A stretch of 64,000 nucleotides of DNA from positions 1,488,001-1,552,000 of the forward strand of contig NZ_CP014141.1 of NCBI RefSeq assembly GCF_001535545.1, in the 5' to 3' direction. The position numbers were made by a program, and so were the translations under genes. Numbering within the stretch: position 1 is the stretch's first letter; every line of letters begins with the position of its first letter. This document shows, in pieces, positions 8,977 through 17,602 of this stretch. Below the pieces are notes generated by a model. The model worked only from the letters and a program-made list of their open reading frames with translations, searched no databases and had not been told where the DNA came from. Source of the DNA: Thermus parvatiensis. GTDB lineage: Bacteria; Deinococcota; Deinococci; Deinococcales; Thermaceae.

Positions 8977-9508
8977 TGGAGGGCCTTCTTTTCCTCGCCC
9001 CCCTCTCCCTCTTCCTGGAGACGGGGCTTCCCATCGGCCTCTTCGTCCCCGGGGGGACACCCTCCTTCTCGCCCTGGGGGCCTTGGCGGCGGAAGGAGGC
9101 CTTGAGGCCTTCCCCCTCCTCCCCCTCCTCTTTCTGGGGAGTTTCCTGGGCCACCTTTTGGGCTACGCCCTCGGGCGCTACGGGGGAAAGCCATTGAGGA
9201 AGCGGTTTCCCGAGGACCTCTGGAAAAAGGGAGAGCGGCTTCTTTCCCGCTTCGGCCCCCTGGCCCTCCTCCTCGCCCCCTTCGTCGGGGGCGTGCGCAC
9301 CCTCGTCCCCTTCCTCTTCGGGGCCTTGGGCTATCCCCTTGGCCGCTTCCTCCCCCTGGTGGCCTTAGGGAGCCTCCTCTGGACCCAGGGGCTTTTCCTC
9401 CTCGGCTACTTCCTGGGGAAGCACCTCCCCCTTTGGGCCATCCTGGGAGGGCTTTTGCTCCTTGGGGCCTTGGGCCTCTTCTTCTCCAGGCGCCCCTCCC
9501 GCCCCTGA
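8976..9508 (+). CDS. DedA/VTT-domain membrane protein (one frame break)
   Basis: Starts at the ATG overlapping the terC stop: MEGLLFLAPLSLFLETGLPIG, then breaks in a G6 run at 9051-9056. One added base gives PGGDTLLLALGALAAEG and a 177-residue protein. The DedA/VTT signature is visible as the E...P.G..PGGD segment (residues about 16-28) and FVGGVRTLVPFLFGALGYP near residue 110, with re-entrant hydrophobic loops and a C-terminal membrane helix ending SRRPSRP. DedA proteins are implicated in lipid-carrier flipping and membrane homeostasis. Through the overlap with terC it should be under the same Mn-responsive riboswitch. Confidence 0.8.
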
Positions 9509-9536
9509 GGCCAAGGAGCCCAGGGCTTCCCGGGGA

Positions 9537-9839
9537 TCACACGTACTTCTCGCCGCGAACCACCTCCACGTTCTCCACGTAGGCGATGACGGCGTAGTGG
9601 GGGAAGTACTCCTCCTGGAGTTTTTGCAAAATCCTCAGGGCCACCTCCTCGCTCACGATGGTCTCCAGGCGGATGTTCTGTCCCTCCCAGTCCACGCTCC
9701 TTATCCCCCGGGAACCCTCCCCCCGGGCCGGGGTGATGGTGTAGCCCTTGGCCCCCAGGCGCTTGACCTCCTCCACCAGCTTCTTCTCCAGAAGGCTCTC
9801 CGCCACAATGGTCACCAGCTTCAACGGCACCAGGTCCAT
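9537..9839 (-). CDS. sbtB: PII-like regulator SbtB, partner of SbtA
   Basis: A 100-residue PII-superfamily protein: N-terminal beta strand KLVTIVAESLLEKKLVEEVKR, a short T-loop region TPARGEGSRGIRS near residues 36-48 carrying the RGEG-type nucleotide-binding segment, and a C-terminal strand YAVIAYVENVEVVRGEKYV. The canonical T-loop tyrosine of GlnB is absent, and the shape fits the SbtB subgroup, which binds adenine nucleotides and controls the SbtA bicarbonate transporter. It begins three bases after the sbtA stop, so the two are co-transcribed. Function is inferred from family and pairing. Confidence 0.83.
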   Translation of the reverse strand: MDLVPLKLVTIVAESLLEKKLVEEVKRLGAKGYTITPARGEGSRGIRSVDWEGQNIRLETIVSEEVALRILQKLQEEYFPHYAVIAYVENVEVVRGEKYV

Positions 9840-9842
9840 GCT

Positions 9843-10799
9843 TCACCCCCCTATCCACGTGGCCAGGGCGTGGTACACGGGTATGCCCAGAACCAGGTTA
9901 AAGGGAAAGGTCACCGCCAGGCTGGCCGCCAGGTAGAGGCTGGGGTTGGCCTCGGGCAGGGCGATGCGCACGGCGGCAGGGGCGGCGATGTAGCTAGCGC
10001 TGGCCGACATGGCCCCCAAGACCGTGGCCCCGCCCACGGAAAGCCCCACCAGGTGGCCCAGGTAGACCCCAAGGGCCCCGTGGAAAAGGGCCAGGCCCAC
10101 GCCGAAAAGAACGAGCCTAAAGCCCACCTGGCGGAGGACGGAAAGCCTCGAGGCCGCCACCATCCCCAGGTCCAGGAGGAAGAGGGTGAGGGCTCCGTAG
10201 AAGGGGTCCACGAAGAAGGGCTTGACCCGCTCCATCCCCGCCTCCCCCGAAAGGACGCCGATGATAAGCCCCCCAAGGAGGAGGACCACGCTCTTGCCGG
10301 CCAAGACCTCGTGGAGGGCCTCGGAAAGCCTCCCGCTATGCCGCTTGGCCAAAAGGAGGGCCACCACGATCCCCGGCACCTCCAAAAGGGCCACCAGGGT
10401 GGGCATGAACCCCGGGGCGGCGTCCCCCACGGCCTGGACGAAGGTGAGGGCGGCGAGGAAGGTGACGGCGGAAACCGAGCCGTAGTGGGCCGCGAGGGCG
10501 GCGGCGTCCTCCCGCCCCACCCGGAGGAACCGCCGGGCGAGGAGGTAGGCGGGGAAGGGGCGGAAAAGCCCCAGGGCCAGGGTGAAGAGGGCGGGGAGGA
10601 GCACCACGGAAAAAGGCGTGTGGGCAAGCTCCACCCCGCCCTTGAACCCGATGGCGAAGAGGAGGTAGATGGAAAGGGCGGTGTAGAGGGCCTCGGGGAA
10701 GGCGAGGTCGCTCTTTAAAAGCCTGGCCGCGATCCCCAGGAAGTAGGCGAGGACCATGGGGGAGAGGAGGTTGAGGCGCAAAAGCTCCAGCGCGTCCAT
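9843..10799 (-). CDS. sbtA: SbtA-like sodium-dependent bicarbonate transporter
   Basis: A 318-residue, highly hydrophobic protein with about ten membrane segments belonging to the SbtA/DUF897 family of sodium-dependent bicarbonate symporters. Family features include [15 protein letters not shown] near residue 45, [15 protein letters not shown] near residue 105, and the second-repeat counterpart [20 protein letters not shown] near residue 265, giving the inverted-repeat fold with paired S-rich helix breaks. It precedes sbtB. No carbon-fixation genes are in the window, so supply of bicarbonate to carboxylases, for example in purine or fatty-acid synthesis (purE/purK lie divergently next door), is a guess. 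Confidence 0.85.
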   Translation of the reverse strand: MDALELLRLNLLSPMVLAYFLGIAARLLKSDLAFPEALYTALSIYLLFAIGFKGGVELAHTPFSVVLLPALFTLALGLFRPFPAYLLARRFLRVGREDAAALAAHYGSVSAVTFLAALTFVQAVGDAAPGFMPTLVALLEVPGIVVALLLAKRHSGRLSEALHEVLAGKSVVLLLGGLIIGVLSGEAGMERVKPFFVDPFYGALTLFLLDLGMVAASRLSVLRQVGFRLVLFGVGLALFHGALGVYLGHLVGLSVGGATVLGAMSASASYIAAPAAVRIALPEANPSLYLAASLAVTFPFNLVLGIPVYHALATWIGG

Positions 10800-10810
10800 A
10801 CCCCCACCGC

Positions 10811-10839
10811 TTTACCAAAGGAGGAAGGGCTTTTACAAT
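10811..10839 (+). promoter_or_regulatory. Promoter of purEK, leaderless
   Basis: TTTACC (10811-10816) and TACAAT (10834-10839) are 17 bases apart, and the ATG follows eight bases after the -10 box. The transcript should start at or next to the purE start codon. The divergent sbtA start is at 10799, so the two regulatory regions nearly touch. Confidence 0.7.
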
Positions 10840-10847
10840 CCGGTACG

Positions 10848-11341
10848 ATGGCGCCGTTGGTAGGCCTGATCATGGGTTCCCGCTCCGACTGGGAGACCAT
10901 GCGCCACGCGGCGGAGACCCTCGAGGCCCTGGGCATCCCCTACGAGGTGCGCGTGGTCTCCGCCCACCGCACCCCAGACCTCATGGCGGAGTACGCCAAG
11001 ACCGCCGAGGAACGGGGGATCCAGGTGATCATCGCCGGGGCCGGGGGGCGGCCCACCTCCCCGGCATGACCGCGGCCCACACCGCCCTGCCCGTCCTCGG
11101 GGTGCCGGTGGAAAGCCGGGCCCTAAAAGGCCTGGACTCCCTCCTCTCCATCGTGCAGATGCCCGCGGGCGTCCCCGTGGGCACCCTGGCCATCGGGCGG
11201 GCGGGGGCGGTGAACGCCGCTTTGCTTGCCGCAAGCATCCTGGGCCTCAAGCACCCTGAGATCCTAAAGCGCCTCAAGGCCTACCGCAAGGCCCAGACGG
11301 AGGCCGTCCTCGCCCACCCCGACCCTAGGGAGGAGGCGTGA
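10848..11341 (+). CDS. purE: N5-carboxyaminoimidazole ribonucleotide mutase (one frame break)
   Basis: Purine synthesis enzyme converting N5-CAIR, made by PurK, to CAIR. The frame is normal from [16 protein letters not shown] to [10 protein letters not shown] and breaks in a G6 run at 11043-11048; one more G gives [14 protein letters not shown], the strongly conserved active-site segment, and a 164-residue protein. The N-terminal GSRSDWETM phosphate-binding loop and SAHRTPDLM are intact. The stop overlaps the purK start as GTGA. Class I (PurK-linked) PurE is implied by the neighbour. Confidence 0.92.
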
Positions 11342-12444
11342 TCGGGATCCTGGGCGGAGGGCAACTCGGGCGGATGCTGGCCCTGGCGGGTTATCCCCTG
11401 GGCCTTTCCTTCCGCTTTTTGGACCCTTCCCCAGAGGCCTGCGCCGGGCAGGTGGGGGCACTCGTGGTGGGGGACTTCCTGGACGAGGAAGCCCTTTCCC
11501 GCTTCGCCGAGGGCCTAGACCTCATCACCTACGAGTTTGAGAACGTCCCCGTGGAGGCGGCGAGGCGCCTGGAAGGGAGGCTTCCCCTCTACCCCCCGGC
11601 GAAGGCCCTCGAGGTGGCCCAGGACCGCCTCCGGGAAAAGACCTTCTTCCAGGGCCTCGGCGTGCCCACCCCTCCCTTCCACCCCGTGGACGGCCCCGAG
11701 GACCTGGAGGAGGGCCTAAAGCGGGTAGGCCTTCCCGCCCTCCTCAAGACGAGGCGGGGCGGCTACGACGGCAAGGGGCAGGCCCTGGTGCGCAAGGAGG
11801 AAGAGGCCCTAGAGGCCCTGAAGGCCCTGGGGGGAAGGGGGCTTATTCTGGAGGGCTTCGTCCCCTTTGACCGCGAGGTCTCCCTGCTCGCCGTCCGGGG
11901 CCGGACGGGGGAGGTGGCCTTCTATCCCCTGGTGGAAAACCGCCACCGGGGAGGGATCCTCAGGCTCTCCCTGGCCCCGGCCCCCGGGGCCTCGGAGGCC
12001 CTGCAGAAGAAGGCGGAGGCCTACGCCTTGAGGGCCATGGAGGCCCTGGACTACGTGGGCGTCTTGTCCTTGGAGTTTTTCCAGGTAGGTGAGGAACTCC
12101 TCTTCAACGAGATGGCCCCCCGGGTGCACAACTCCGGCCACTGGACGATAGAGGGGGCGGAGACGAGCCAGTTTGAGAACCACCTCCGGGCCGTCCTGGG
12201 CCTTCCCCTGGGGAGCACCGCCCCCAGGGGCCAAAGCGCCATGGTGAACCTCATCGGGGAAAAGCCCCCCTTCGCCGAGGTCCTAAAGGTAGAGGGGGCC
12301 CACCTCCACTGGTACGGCAAGGCGGTGCGCCCCGGGCGCAAGGTGGGGCACATCACCCTGAGGCGGGACGGCCTAAAGGCCCTGAAGGAAGGCCTCGCGC
12401 GGCTTTCGCGCCTGGTCTCCGAGCTTCCCTGGGAGGGAGTATGA
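11338..12444 (+). CDS. purK: N5-carboxyaminoimidazole ribonucleotide synthase
   Basis: ATP-grasp ligase that carboxylates aminoimidazole ribonucleotide with bicarbonate. The 368-residue protein opens with [17 protein letters not shown] (the PurK nucleotide-binding start), contains YEFENVP near residue 65, the lid segment [11 protein letters not shown] near residue 138, and the metal-binding [19 protein letters not shown] near residue 256. The GTG start overlaps the purE stop, and its own stop overlaps the next gene (ATGA). No frame break. Operon purE-purK with two downstream accessory genes. Confidence 0.95.
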   Translation: MIGILGGGQLGRMLALAGYPLGLSFRFLDPSPEACAGQVGALVVGDFLDEEALSRFAEGLDLITYEFENVPVEAARRLEGRLPLYPPAKALEVAQDRLREKTFFQGLGVPTPPFHPVDGPEDLEEGLKRVGLPALLKTRRGGYDGKGQALVRKEEEALEALKALGGRGLILEGFVPFDREVSLLAVRGRTGEVAFYPLVENRHRGGILRLSLAPAPGASEALQKKAEAYALRAMEALDYVGVLSLEFFQVGEELLFNEMAPRVHNSGHWTIEGAETSQFENHLRAVLGLPLGSTAPRGQSAMVNLIGEKPPFAEVLKVEGAHLHWYGKAVRPGRKVGHITLRRDGLKALKEGLARLSRLVSELPWEGV

Positions 12445-13494
12445 CCATCTCCGAGCTGGAGGAAACCCTTAAGGAGGAGGCCCGGCTCTTCCTCAGCCGG
12501 GCCCGGGGGCTTAGGGGCCCCCACACGGAGGACCTTTTCGCCCGCAGGGTGTACATCGGCCCGAGGATGTGTACGTGGAGAACTACCCCCGCCGCCCGCT
12601 GGCGGTCTTTAACCCCGGGGCGGTGCTGGAGGGGGAGGTGGTCCACCTCTTCCCCCGCCTCGTCTTTGAGTACTACAGCTACGCCTCCGCCATCGGCCAC
12701 GCCACCTTGCCCCTAAAGGACCTCCTCGCGGGGCGGATCCCCAGGCCCCTCCCCGTGCGCATCCTCCTCTACCCCACGGAGCTCTTTGAAGCGGTGCGGG
12801 GGTGCGAGGACGCCAGGGCCCACCGCCGGGAGGAGGGGTACGCCCTCTTCTACACGGGGGTGGGGAAGCTGGGGGACGCCCGCAACACCGACAGCAAGGA
12901 GGTCTTCACCGCCATCCTCTCTCTGGCGGAGTTTGACGAGGCCTTCCAGCTCAAGCGGAAGGCCCCCATCCGCATCGGCCTCTCCGGGGAGGAGACGGGG
13001 CTTGCCCTCTACCTCCCCACCAAGAACGCCACCTTCCTCGAGGGGGACCACATCCTCCTCAGGCCCAGCCTCTCGGGCCTTCCCGACCTCTGCTGGCGGG
13101 GCAGGCTGGACCCCAAGACCCTCAAGGCCTACGACCTCCGGCCCGTCCTCGCTCCGGAGGCCTTTGAGTACAAAGTGGGCTGGTCCACCAACGCCCTGAG
13201 GCTCCCCGACGGCACCTACCTCGTGGCCTACCACGGGATCCTCCGCCACGACCTCTCCTACCGCCACGGCTTCATGCGCCTAAGCCCGGAAGGGCGGCCT
13301 TTGGGGCTTTCCCATTACCTCCTCGCTCCCCAGGGCCTAGTGGAGTGCTACGGGGACCGCCCCCTCACCCTCTACGGCAACGGCCTCCTCCTCCACGGGG
13401 AGGAGCTCGTCTTCGTGGGGGCGTGGGGGACTACGCCATCGGGGTCTTCACCGCGCCCCTGGAGGAGGTCCTGAAGCGGGTGGTGCCCCTCTAA
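12441..13494 (+). CDS. GH130-family glycoside phosphorylase/hydrolase-like protein (two frame breaks)
   Basis: Five-bladed beta-propeller protein of the GH130 kind (mannoside phosphorylases and hydrolases). It starts [18 protein letters not shown], overlapping purK. Adding one base in the C3 run at 12560-12562 and one in the G5 run at 13425-13429 gives 351 residues. Family marks are AVFNPGAV near residue 53, RGCEDARAHR near residue 116 followed by YALFYTGVGK, GWSTNALRLPDGTYLVAYHG near residue 246, and the closing blade LVFVGAWGDYAIGVFTAPLEEVL. Substrate cannot be told; beta-mannosides are the family's usual substrates. Presence in a purine operon is probably incidental. Confidence 0.72.
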
Positions 13495-13517
13495 CGCCAA
13501 GCCCCCGCCCCCAAGGG

Positions 13518-13523
13518 TATAAT
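13518..13523 (+). promoter_or_regulatory. -10 box of the adenylate-forming ligase gene
   Basis: A perfect TATAAT 25 bases before the GTG start, with AAGGAGG between them. The -35 region is G/C-rich and unclear. Confidence 0.55.
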
Positions 13524-13548
13524 CCCACCCAAGCCGAAGGAGGTGGAC

Positions 13549-14683
13549 GTGGACCGGCTTGCGAGGTTCAAAGAAGTGGTGGCCAAGGCGAAGGCCCACC
13601 CCGTCTACCGGGAGAAGCTCCGCGACGTGGACCCGGAAAAGCTCACCCTAAAGGACCTCTCCTCCCTCCCCCCCACCACCCGGGAGGAGTGGCTCGCCTA
13701 CCTCGGGGAAAACCCCAAGCCCCCGGAAGGGGCGAGCCTCATGCACCTCACCCCAAGCCCCGTCCTGGGCTGGATGCCCGAGTACCTCTCCCAGGAGGAC
13801 CTCCACTACCAGGCCGAGGCCCTGGCGGCGCACTACAGAAGGCTCGGCCTCGTGGGCAAGAAGGTGCTCGTGGCCTTCAGCTACCACGTCTTCGCGGGGG
13901 GGTGGCTCTTCCACCAGGCCCTTTGGCGGGCGGGGAACCTGGTCTTTCCCCACGGGCCCGGGGAGGCGAAGCGGGTGGCGGAGCTCGGGGAGCGCTACGG
14001 CTTTGACGTCCTCGTCACCAACCCCTCCTTCGCCCTGAAGGTGGCCCAGGCGGGAGGGCGCTTCCCCTTGCTCCTTGCCGGGGGGAGCCCTTCACCTCCG
14101 TGCCGGGCTTCCGGGAGCGGGTGGAGGAGGCCCTGGGGGCGTGGCCCTGGACGCCTACGGCACCAGCGAGCTCGGCATCGTGGCCGGGGAGCGGCCCGAA
14201 AAGGACGGGCTCTGGGAGATCCCGGAGATGGCCGTCCTCGAGGTCCTGGACCCCGAGACCTTAAGGCCCGTGGCGGACGGGGAAAAGGGGGAGCTCGTGG
14301 TCACCGCCTTAAGCCGCACCCTCATGCCCATGGTGCGCTTCCGCACCGGGGACCTGGCGGTGGCGGAAAGGCGGGAGGGCCTCACGGTGCTTCCCCGCGG
14401 GGTCTTCGGCCGCACGGACCAGATGGTGAAGGTGAAGGGGGTGAAGCTCTACCCCACGGAGCTCGCCCCCATCCTGGCGGGCTTCGGCCTGGACCCCAAG
14501 GGCTTCCAGGTGGTGGTGGAGAGGAAGCTGGAAGGCACCGACAAGCTCGTCCTACGCCTCAAGGCGGAAAAGGTTCCCCCCGGCCTCTTTGAGGCCATCC
14601 AGAAGGCCACGGGGCTCAAGGTGGACGAGGTGGAGCTGGTGGAAACCCTGGAAGGGGGCCTCCTGTTGGACCGCCGCTTCTGA
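13549..14683 (+). CDS. Phenylacetate-CoA-ligase-like adenylate-forming enzyme (two frame breaks)
   Basis: ANL-superfamily ligase resembling PaaK. I choose GTG 13549 over GTG 13543 because AAGGAGGT ends five bases upstream. One added G in each of the runs 14080-14085 and 14135-14139 gives 378 residues. Visible motifs: LPPTTREEWL near residue 40, LTPSPVLGWMPEY near residue 65 in place of the usual Ser/Thr/Gly-rich ATP loop, LDAYGTSELGIVAGE near residue 203 (the YGxxE-type core motif), FRTGDLAVAERREG near residue 264 and GRTDQMVKVKGVKLYPTEL near residue 286. It is shorter than typical PaaK (about 430). The atypical phosphate loop makes the substrate uncertain. Confidence 0.7.
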
Positions 14684-14723
14684 AGGGCCCCGGGGGCTCC
14701 CGAAGGTGGCGGGGAAAGCGGAC

Positions 14724-15053
14724 ATGACCCCTCTGGAAGCTTTCCAGATCCTTGACCTGCGGGTGGGGCGGGTCCTCCGGGCGGAGCCCCACGAGAAGGC
14801 GCGCAAGCCCAGCTACAAGCTCTGGGTGGACCTCGGGCCCCTCGGGGTGAAGCAGAGCTCGGCCCAGATCACGGACCTCTACCGCCCCGAGGACCTGGTG
14901 GGCCGGCTCGTGGTCTGCGCCGTGAACCTCGGGGCCAAGCGGGTGGCGGGCTTCCTCTCCGAGGTCCTGGTCCTCGGGGTCCCCGACGAGGCGGGGCGGG
15001 TGGTCCTCCTCGCCCCGGACCGGGAGGTGCCCCTGGGGGGGAGGGTCTTCTAA
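14724..15053 (+). CDS. csaA: CsaA-type tRNA-binding-domain protein
   Basis: A 109-residue OB-fold protein of the CsaA/EMAP-II-like tRNA-binding family, related to the anticodon- or elbow-binding appendix of MetRS and PheRS. Motifs LDLRVGRVLRAEPHEKARKP (first 30 residues), KQSSAQITDLY near 49 and VCAVNLGAKRVAGFLSEVLV near 69 are diagnostic. CsaA in other bacteria has been described as an export-linked chaperone; a tRNA-related role is also possible. The ATG at 14724 follows the ligase stop by 40 bases, and a strong hairpin follows the stop. Confidence 0.9.
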   Translation: MTPLEAFQILDLRVGRVLRAEPHEKARKPSYKLWVDLGPLGVKQSSAQITDLYRPEDLVGRLVVCAVNLGAKRVAGFLSEVLVLGVPDEAGRVVLLAPDREVPLGGRVF

Positions 15054-15056
15054 AGA

Positions 15057-15084
15057 CCCCACCGCGGCGAAAGCCGCGGTGGGG
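15057..15084 (+). terminator. Strong hairpin after csaA
   Basis: CCCCACCGCGGC (15057-15068) pairs perfectly with GCCGCGGTGGGG (15073-15084) across a GAAA tetraloop. There is no immediate U-run (GGCCCTATAATACCC follows), so it may protect the mRNA 3' end or act only weakly as a terminator. Confidence 0.55.
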
Positions 15085-15095
15085 GCCCTATAATA

Positions 15096-15119
15096 CCCTT
15101 TTATGCTAATTCCTTCGTC
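15096..15119 (+). repeat. Left terminal inverted repeat of the IS630 element
   Basis: Begins CCCTTTTATG and ends TTCCTTCGTC. It pairs imperfectly with the right repeat and is flanked on the outside by the TA target at 15094-15095. Confidence 0.75.
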
Positions 15120-16143
15120 CTAGGCCACCAGTGGAACAGGGTGTGCCGCCTGAGGGTCTCGGGGTCCTGGGCAAGGACCCGGCACCGTTCGGCCACCGCC
15201 TCCATCATCTCCTCAAGGTCCCGGAAGTACCGGTTGGCCACCGCCTCGTTCACCAAAGGCCACACCCGTTCCACCGGCTGCAGCTCCGGGCTGTAGGGCG
15301 GCAGGAAGACCAGCCGCACCCCCTCTGGCACCTCCACCCGCCCCGACACGTGCCACCCCGCCTGGTCCAAGACCACCCACGCCTCCTCCCCCTCCCCAAG
15401 CCAGGCCCGAAGCTCCCGCAAAACCCAGCCCATCACCTCCGTGTCTATCCCGTCCACCAAAAGGCTCAGGCTCTCCCCCGTCTCCGGCTCCACAAAGGTG
15501 CACACATAAAACCACCGGTACCGGTGCGCCCCCACTGCCAAGGGTCTCTCTCCCCGCCGGGCCCATACCCGCCGGTACACCGGCTTGAGCCCCAAACGGT
15601 GTTCGTCATACGCCAGAAGCCTCACCTTCCTCCCCTCGGCCCTCGCCTCCTGGACCTGGGCGGAGAGGTTTTTTTAAACGCCTCCTGCGCCTCCCCGTCC
15701 GCCTTGGCGTGCCGGGGGCGGGGCGCCCGCAGAGCAAACCCCATCTCGTGGAGGAGGCGGTAGATGGGGTAGAGGGAGAGCTTCTTCCCCAGCTCCCGCT
15801 CTACCCAGTCCCTGAGCTTGGGCCCCGTCCACAGGCCCCCGTCGGGTGGGGGACCCTGGAGGGCCTCCAGGACCCTCCTCTGCTCCTCCGGGGTCAGCTT
15901 GGGCTTCTGGCCCGGGTTCTGGTGCCGCTTGTCCCTCAAGCCCTCCGGTCCTTCCCGGTTGTAGCGCCGCACCGTCTCCTGGACCCAGCGGGTGGAGCTG
16001 AGGGTGATTTTGGCGATCTCCTTGGCGGTGAGTCCCCGCTTGGCGTGGTAGACGGCCAGAAAGCGGTGCTTCTCTATCGGGTCCTTGGCCTTCTTGACCC
16101 TCTGCCACAGCTCGTTCAGGGTCAGGTGGTCGGCCACGGTCAT
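15101..16143 (-). CDS. IS630-family DDE transposase, made by frameshifting on an A7 run
   Basis: The upstream frame (16143 to about 15671) encodes the helix-turn-helix region: MTVADHLTLNELWQRV, GLTAKEIAKITLSSTRWVQE and a DNA-binding linker. The downstream frame (to 15101) encodes the DDE catalytic core: LLAYDEHRLGLKP (first Asp), WVVLDQAGWH (second Asp) and FLPPYSPELQPVERVW (Glu). The frames meet at TTTAAAAAAACC (15673-15684): slipping back one base, or adding one A to the mRNA, gives FKKNLSAQVQEARAEGRKV and a 347-residue protein. The ATG at 16143 lies just inside the right terminal repeat, supporting that start. This A-run is the one break here likely to be programmed. Confidence 0.85.
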
Positions 16144-16144
16144 A

Positions 16145-16168
16145 GACGAAGGATACAACAAGAAAGGG
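16145..16168 (-). repeat. Right terminal inverted repeat of the IS630 element
   Basis: Reads on the minus strand CCCTTTCTTG to ATCCTTCGTC. It is flanked on the outside by the TA at 16169-16170. Confidence 0.75.
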
Positions 16169-16233
16169 TATAAGGCGTGCCCCAAGGCCCAAACCCGGGG
16201 CACGTGGGGCAAACCCCACCCCCGGCGGGGCGT

Positions 16234-17531
16234 CTACCCCGCAAGTAGACGGTGGAAACGCCTTATGACCTCCACACCCTTCTCCAGGTTCACCAGGTCC
16301 AGCTTCTCGTTGGGGGCGTGGAGGTTGTCGTCGGGAAGCCCCAGGCCCAGAAGGACGATGGGCGCCCCCAGGGTCTCCTTGAGCTCGGCCACCACGGGGA
16401 TCGTCCCGCCCTCCCGGGTGTAGACGGGGGGCCTTCCCCAGACCTCCTCCAGGGCCCGGGCCATAAGGCGCATGGGCGGGCTAAAGGGGTCGGTGAGGAC
16501 GGGCCTGCCTCCGTGGAGCCTCCGCACCTCCAGGGCGTAGCCGGGGGGCAGACGGCCTTCAGGTAGGCCTCGGCCTGGTCCACCACCTCCTCCGGGTCCT
16601 GGTCCGGCACCAGGCGCATGGAGAGCTTCATCCCCGCCTCGGCGGGGATCACCGTCTTGGAGCCCTCTCCCTGGTAGCCGCCCCAGATGCCGTTCGGGTC
16701 CAGGGTGGGCCGGGCCCAAAGCCGTTCCAGGGGGGCGTAGCCCTCCTCCCCCGGAAGGACCTCCACCCCGAGCTCCCGCTTCAGGGCCTCCTCGTCCAGG
16801 GAGGGCCAGAGGGCCCTTTCCTCCTCGGGGACGGGGCGCACCCTCTCGTAGAAGCCCGGGATCAGGACCTTCCCCGTCCTCTCGTCCTTCAGCCGGGCGA
16901 GGAGCCACCCCAGGGCCTGGATGGGGTTCGGGGCCACGCCTCCGAAGGCCCCCGAGTGGAGGTCCCGCCTTGCCCCCTTAAGGCGCACCTCCAGGTAGCA
17001 AAGCCCCCTTAGGCCGTAGGTGAGGGTGGGGGTGAGGGGGGCGAACATGGCCCCGTCGGAGACGATCACCACGTCCGCCCGGAGCTTCTCCCGGTTCGCC
17101 CGCACGAAGGGGGGGAGGTGGGGGCTTCCGATCTCCTCCTCCCCCTCCACCAGGAACTTCAGGTTGACCGGGGCTTCCTCCGCCGCCAGGACGTGGGCGA
17201 AAAGCTGCCCCTTGTCGTCGGAGGCCCCCCGGGCGTAGATCCGGCCCTCCCGCACCACCGGGGAGAAGGGCGGGCTTTCCCAAAGCTCCAGGGGATCCGG
17301 GGGCTGGACGTCGTAGTGGCCGTAGACCAGGACGGTGGGGGCCTTCTCGTCCACGAACCGCTCGGCGTAGAGGATGGGGTGGAGGGGGGTCTCGTGGAGC
17401 TCGGTGCGGAAGCCCCGGGCCTTAAGCCTCTCCGCAAGCCAAAGGGCCGCCCGGCGCACGTCCTCCCGCCGGGCCGGGTCGGTGGAGACGGAGGGGATGG
17501 ACAGAAAGGCAAAAAGCTCGGTGAGGTCCAC
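16234..17531 (-). CDS. M20-family metallopeptidase (dipeptidase-like; one frame break)
   Basis: Di-zinc M20/M28-type peptidase of the DapE/ArgE/carnosinase clan. The frame runs from a GTG at 17531 ([19 protein letters not shown]) and breaks in a G6 run at 16543-16548; one added base continues [16 protein letters not shown] to RFHRLLAG, 432 residues. Metal and catalytic motifs are seen: [13 protein letters not shown] near residue 70 (first His and Asp), GASDDKGQ near 100, [11 protein letters not shown] near 130 and the final metal His region [13 protein letters not shown] near 400. The HYDVQP and HAPNE signatures match the dipeptidase subgroup. It stands alone after the IS630 element. Confidence 0.85.
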
Positions 17532-17602
17532 GAGGATACCCTAAACGCCCGCATCTCGTTCCCGCAACCGGGGAGGCCCTTTCGGGGCGCAGAGGGGGGC
17601 CC

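Larger units (their letters stand above)
15096..16168 (-). mobile_element. Complete IS630-family insertion sequence
   Basis: A 1073-base element. Its ends are imperfect inverted repeats: 15096-15119 matches the reverse complement of 16145-16168, sharing CCCTTT at the tip and TCCTTCGTC at the inner end. Each end abuts a TA dinucleotide (15094-15095 and 16169-16170), the duplicated target typical of IS630/Tc1-mariner elements. It carries one transposase in two overlapping frames joined at an A7 run. It lies between csaA and the M20 peptidase gene and breaks no recognisable gene. Confidence 0.88.

Noticed and set aside
9462..10718. Plus-strand frame of 418 codons across sbtB/sbtA
   Set aside because: Antisense shadow with repetitive Gly/Glu/His composition; the minus-strand pair is a well-known family pair.
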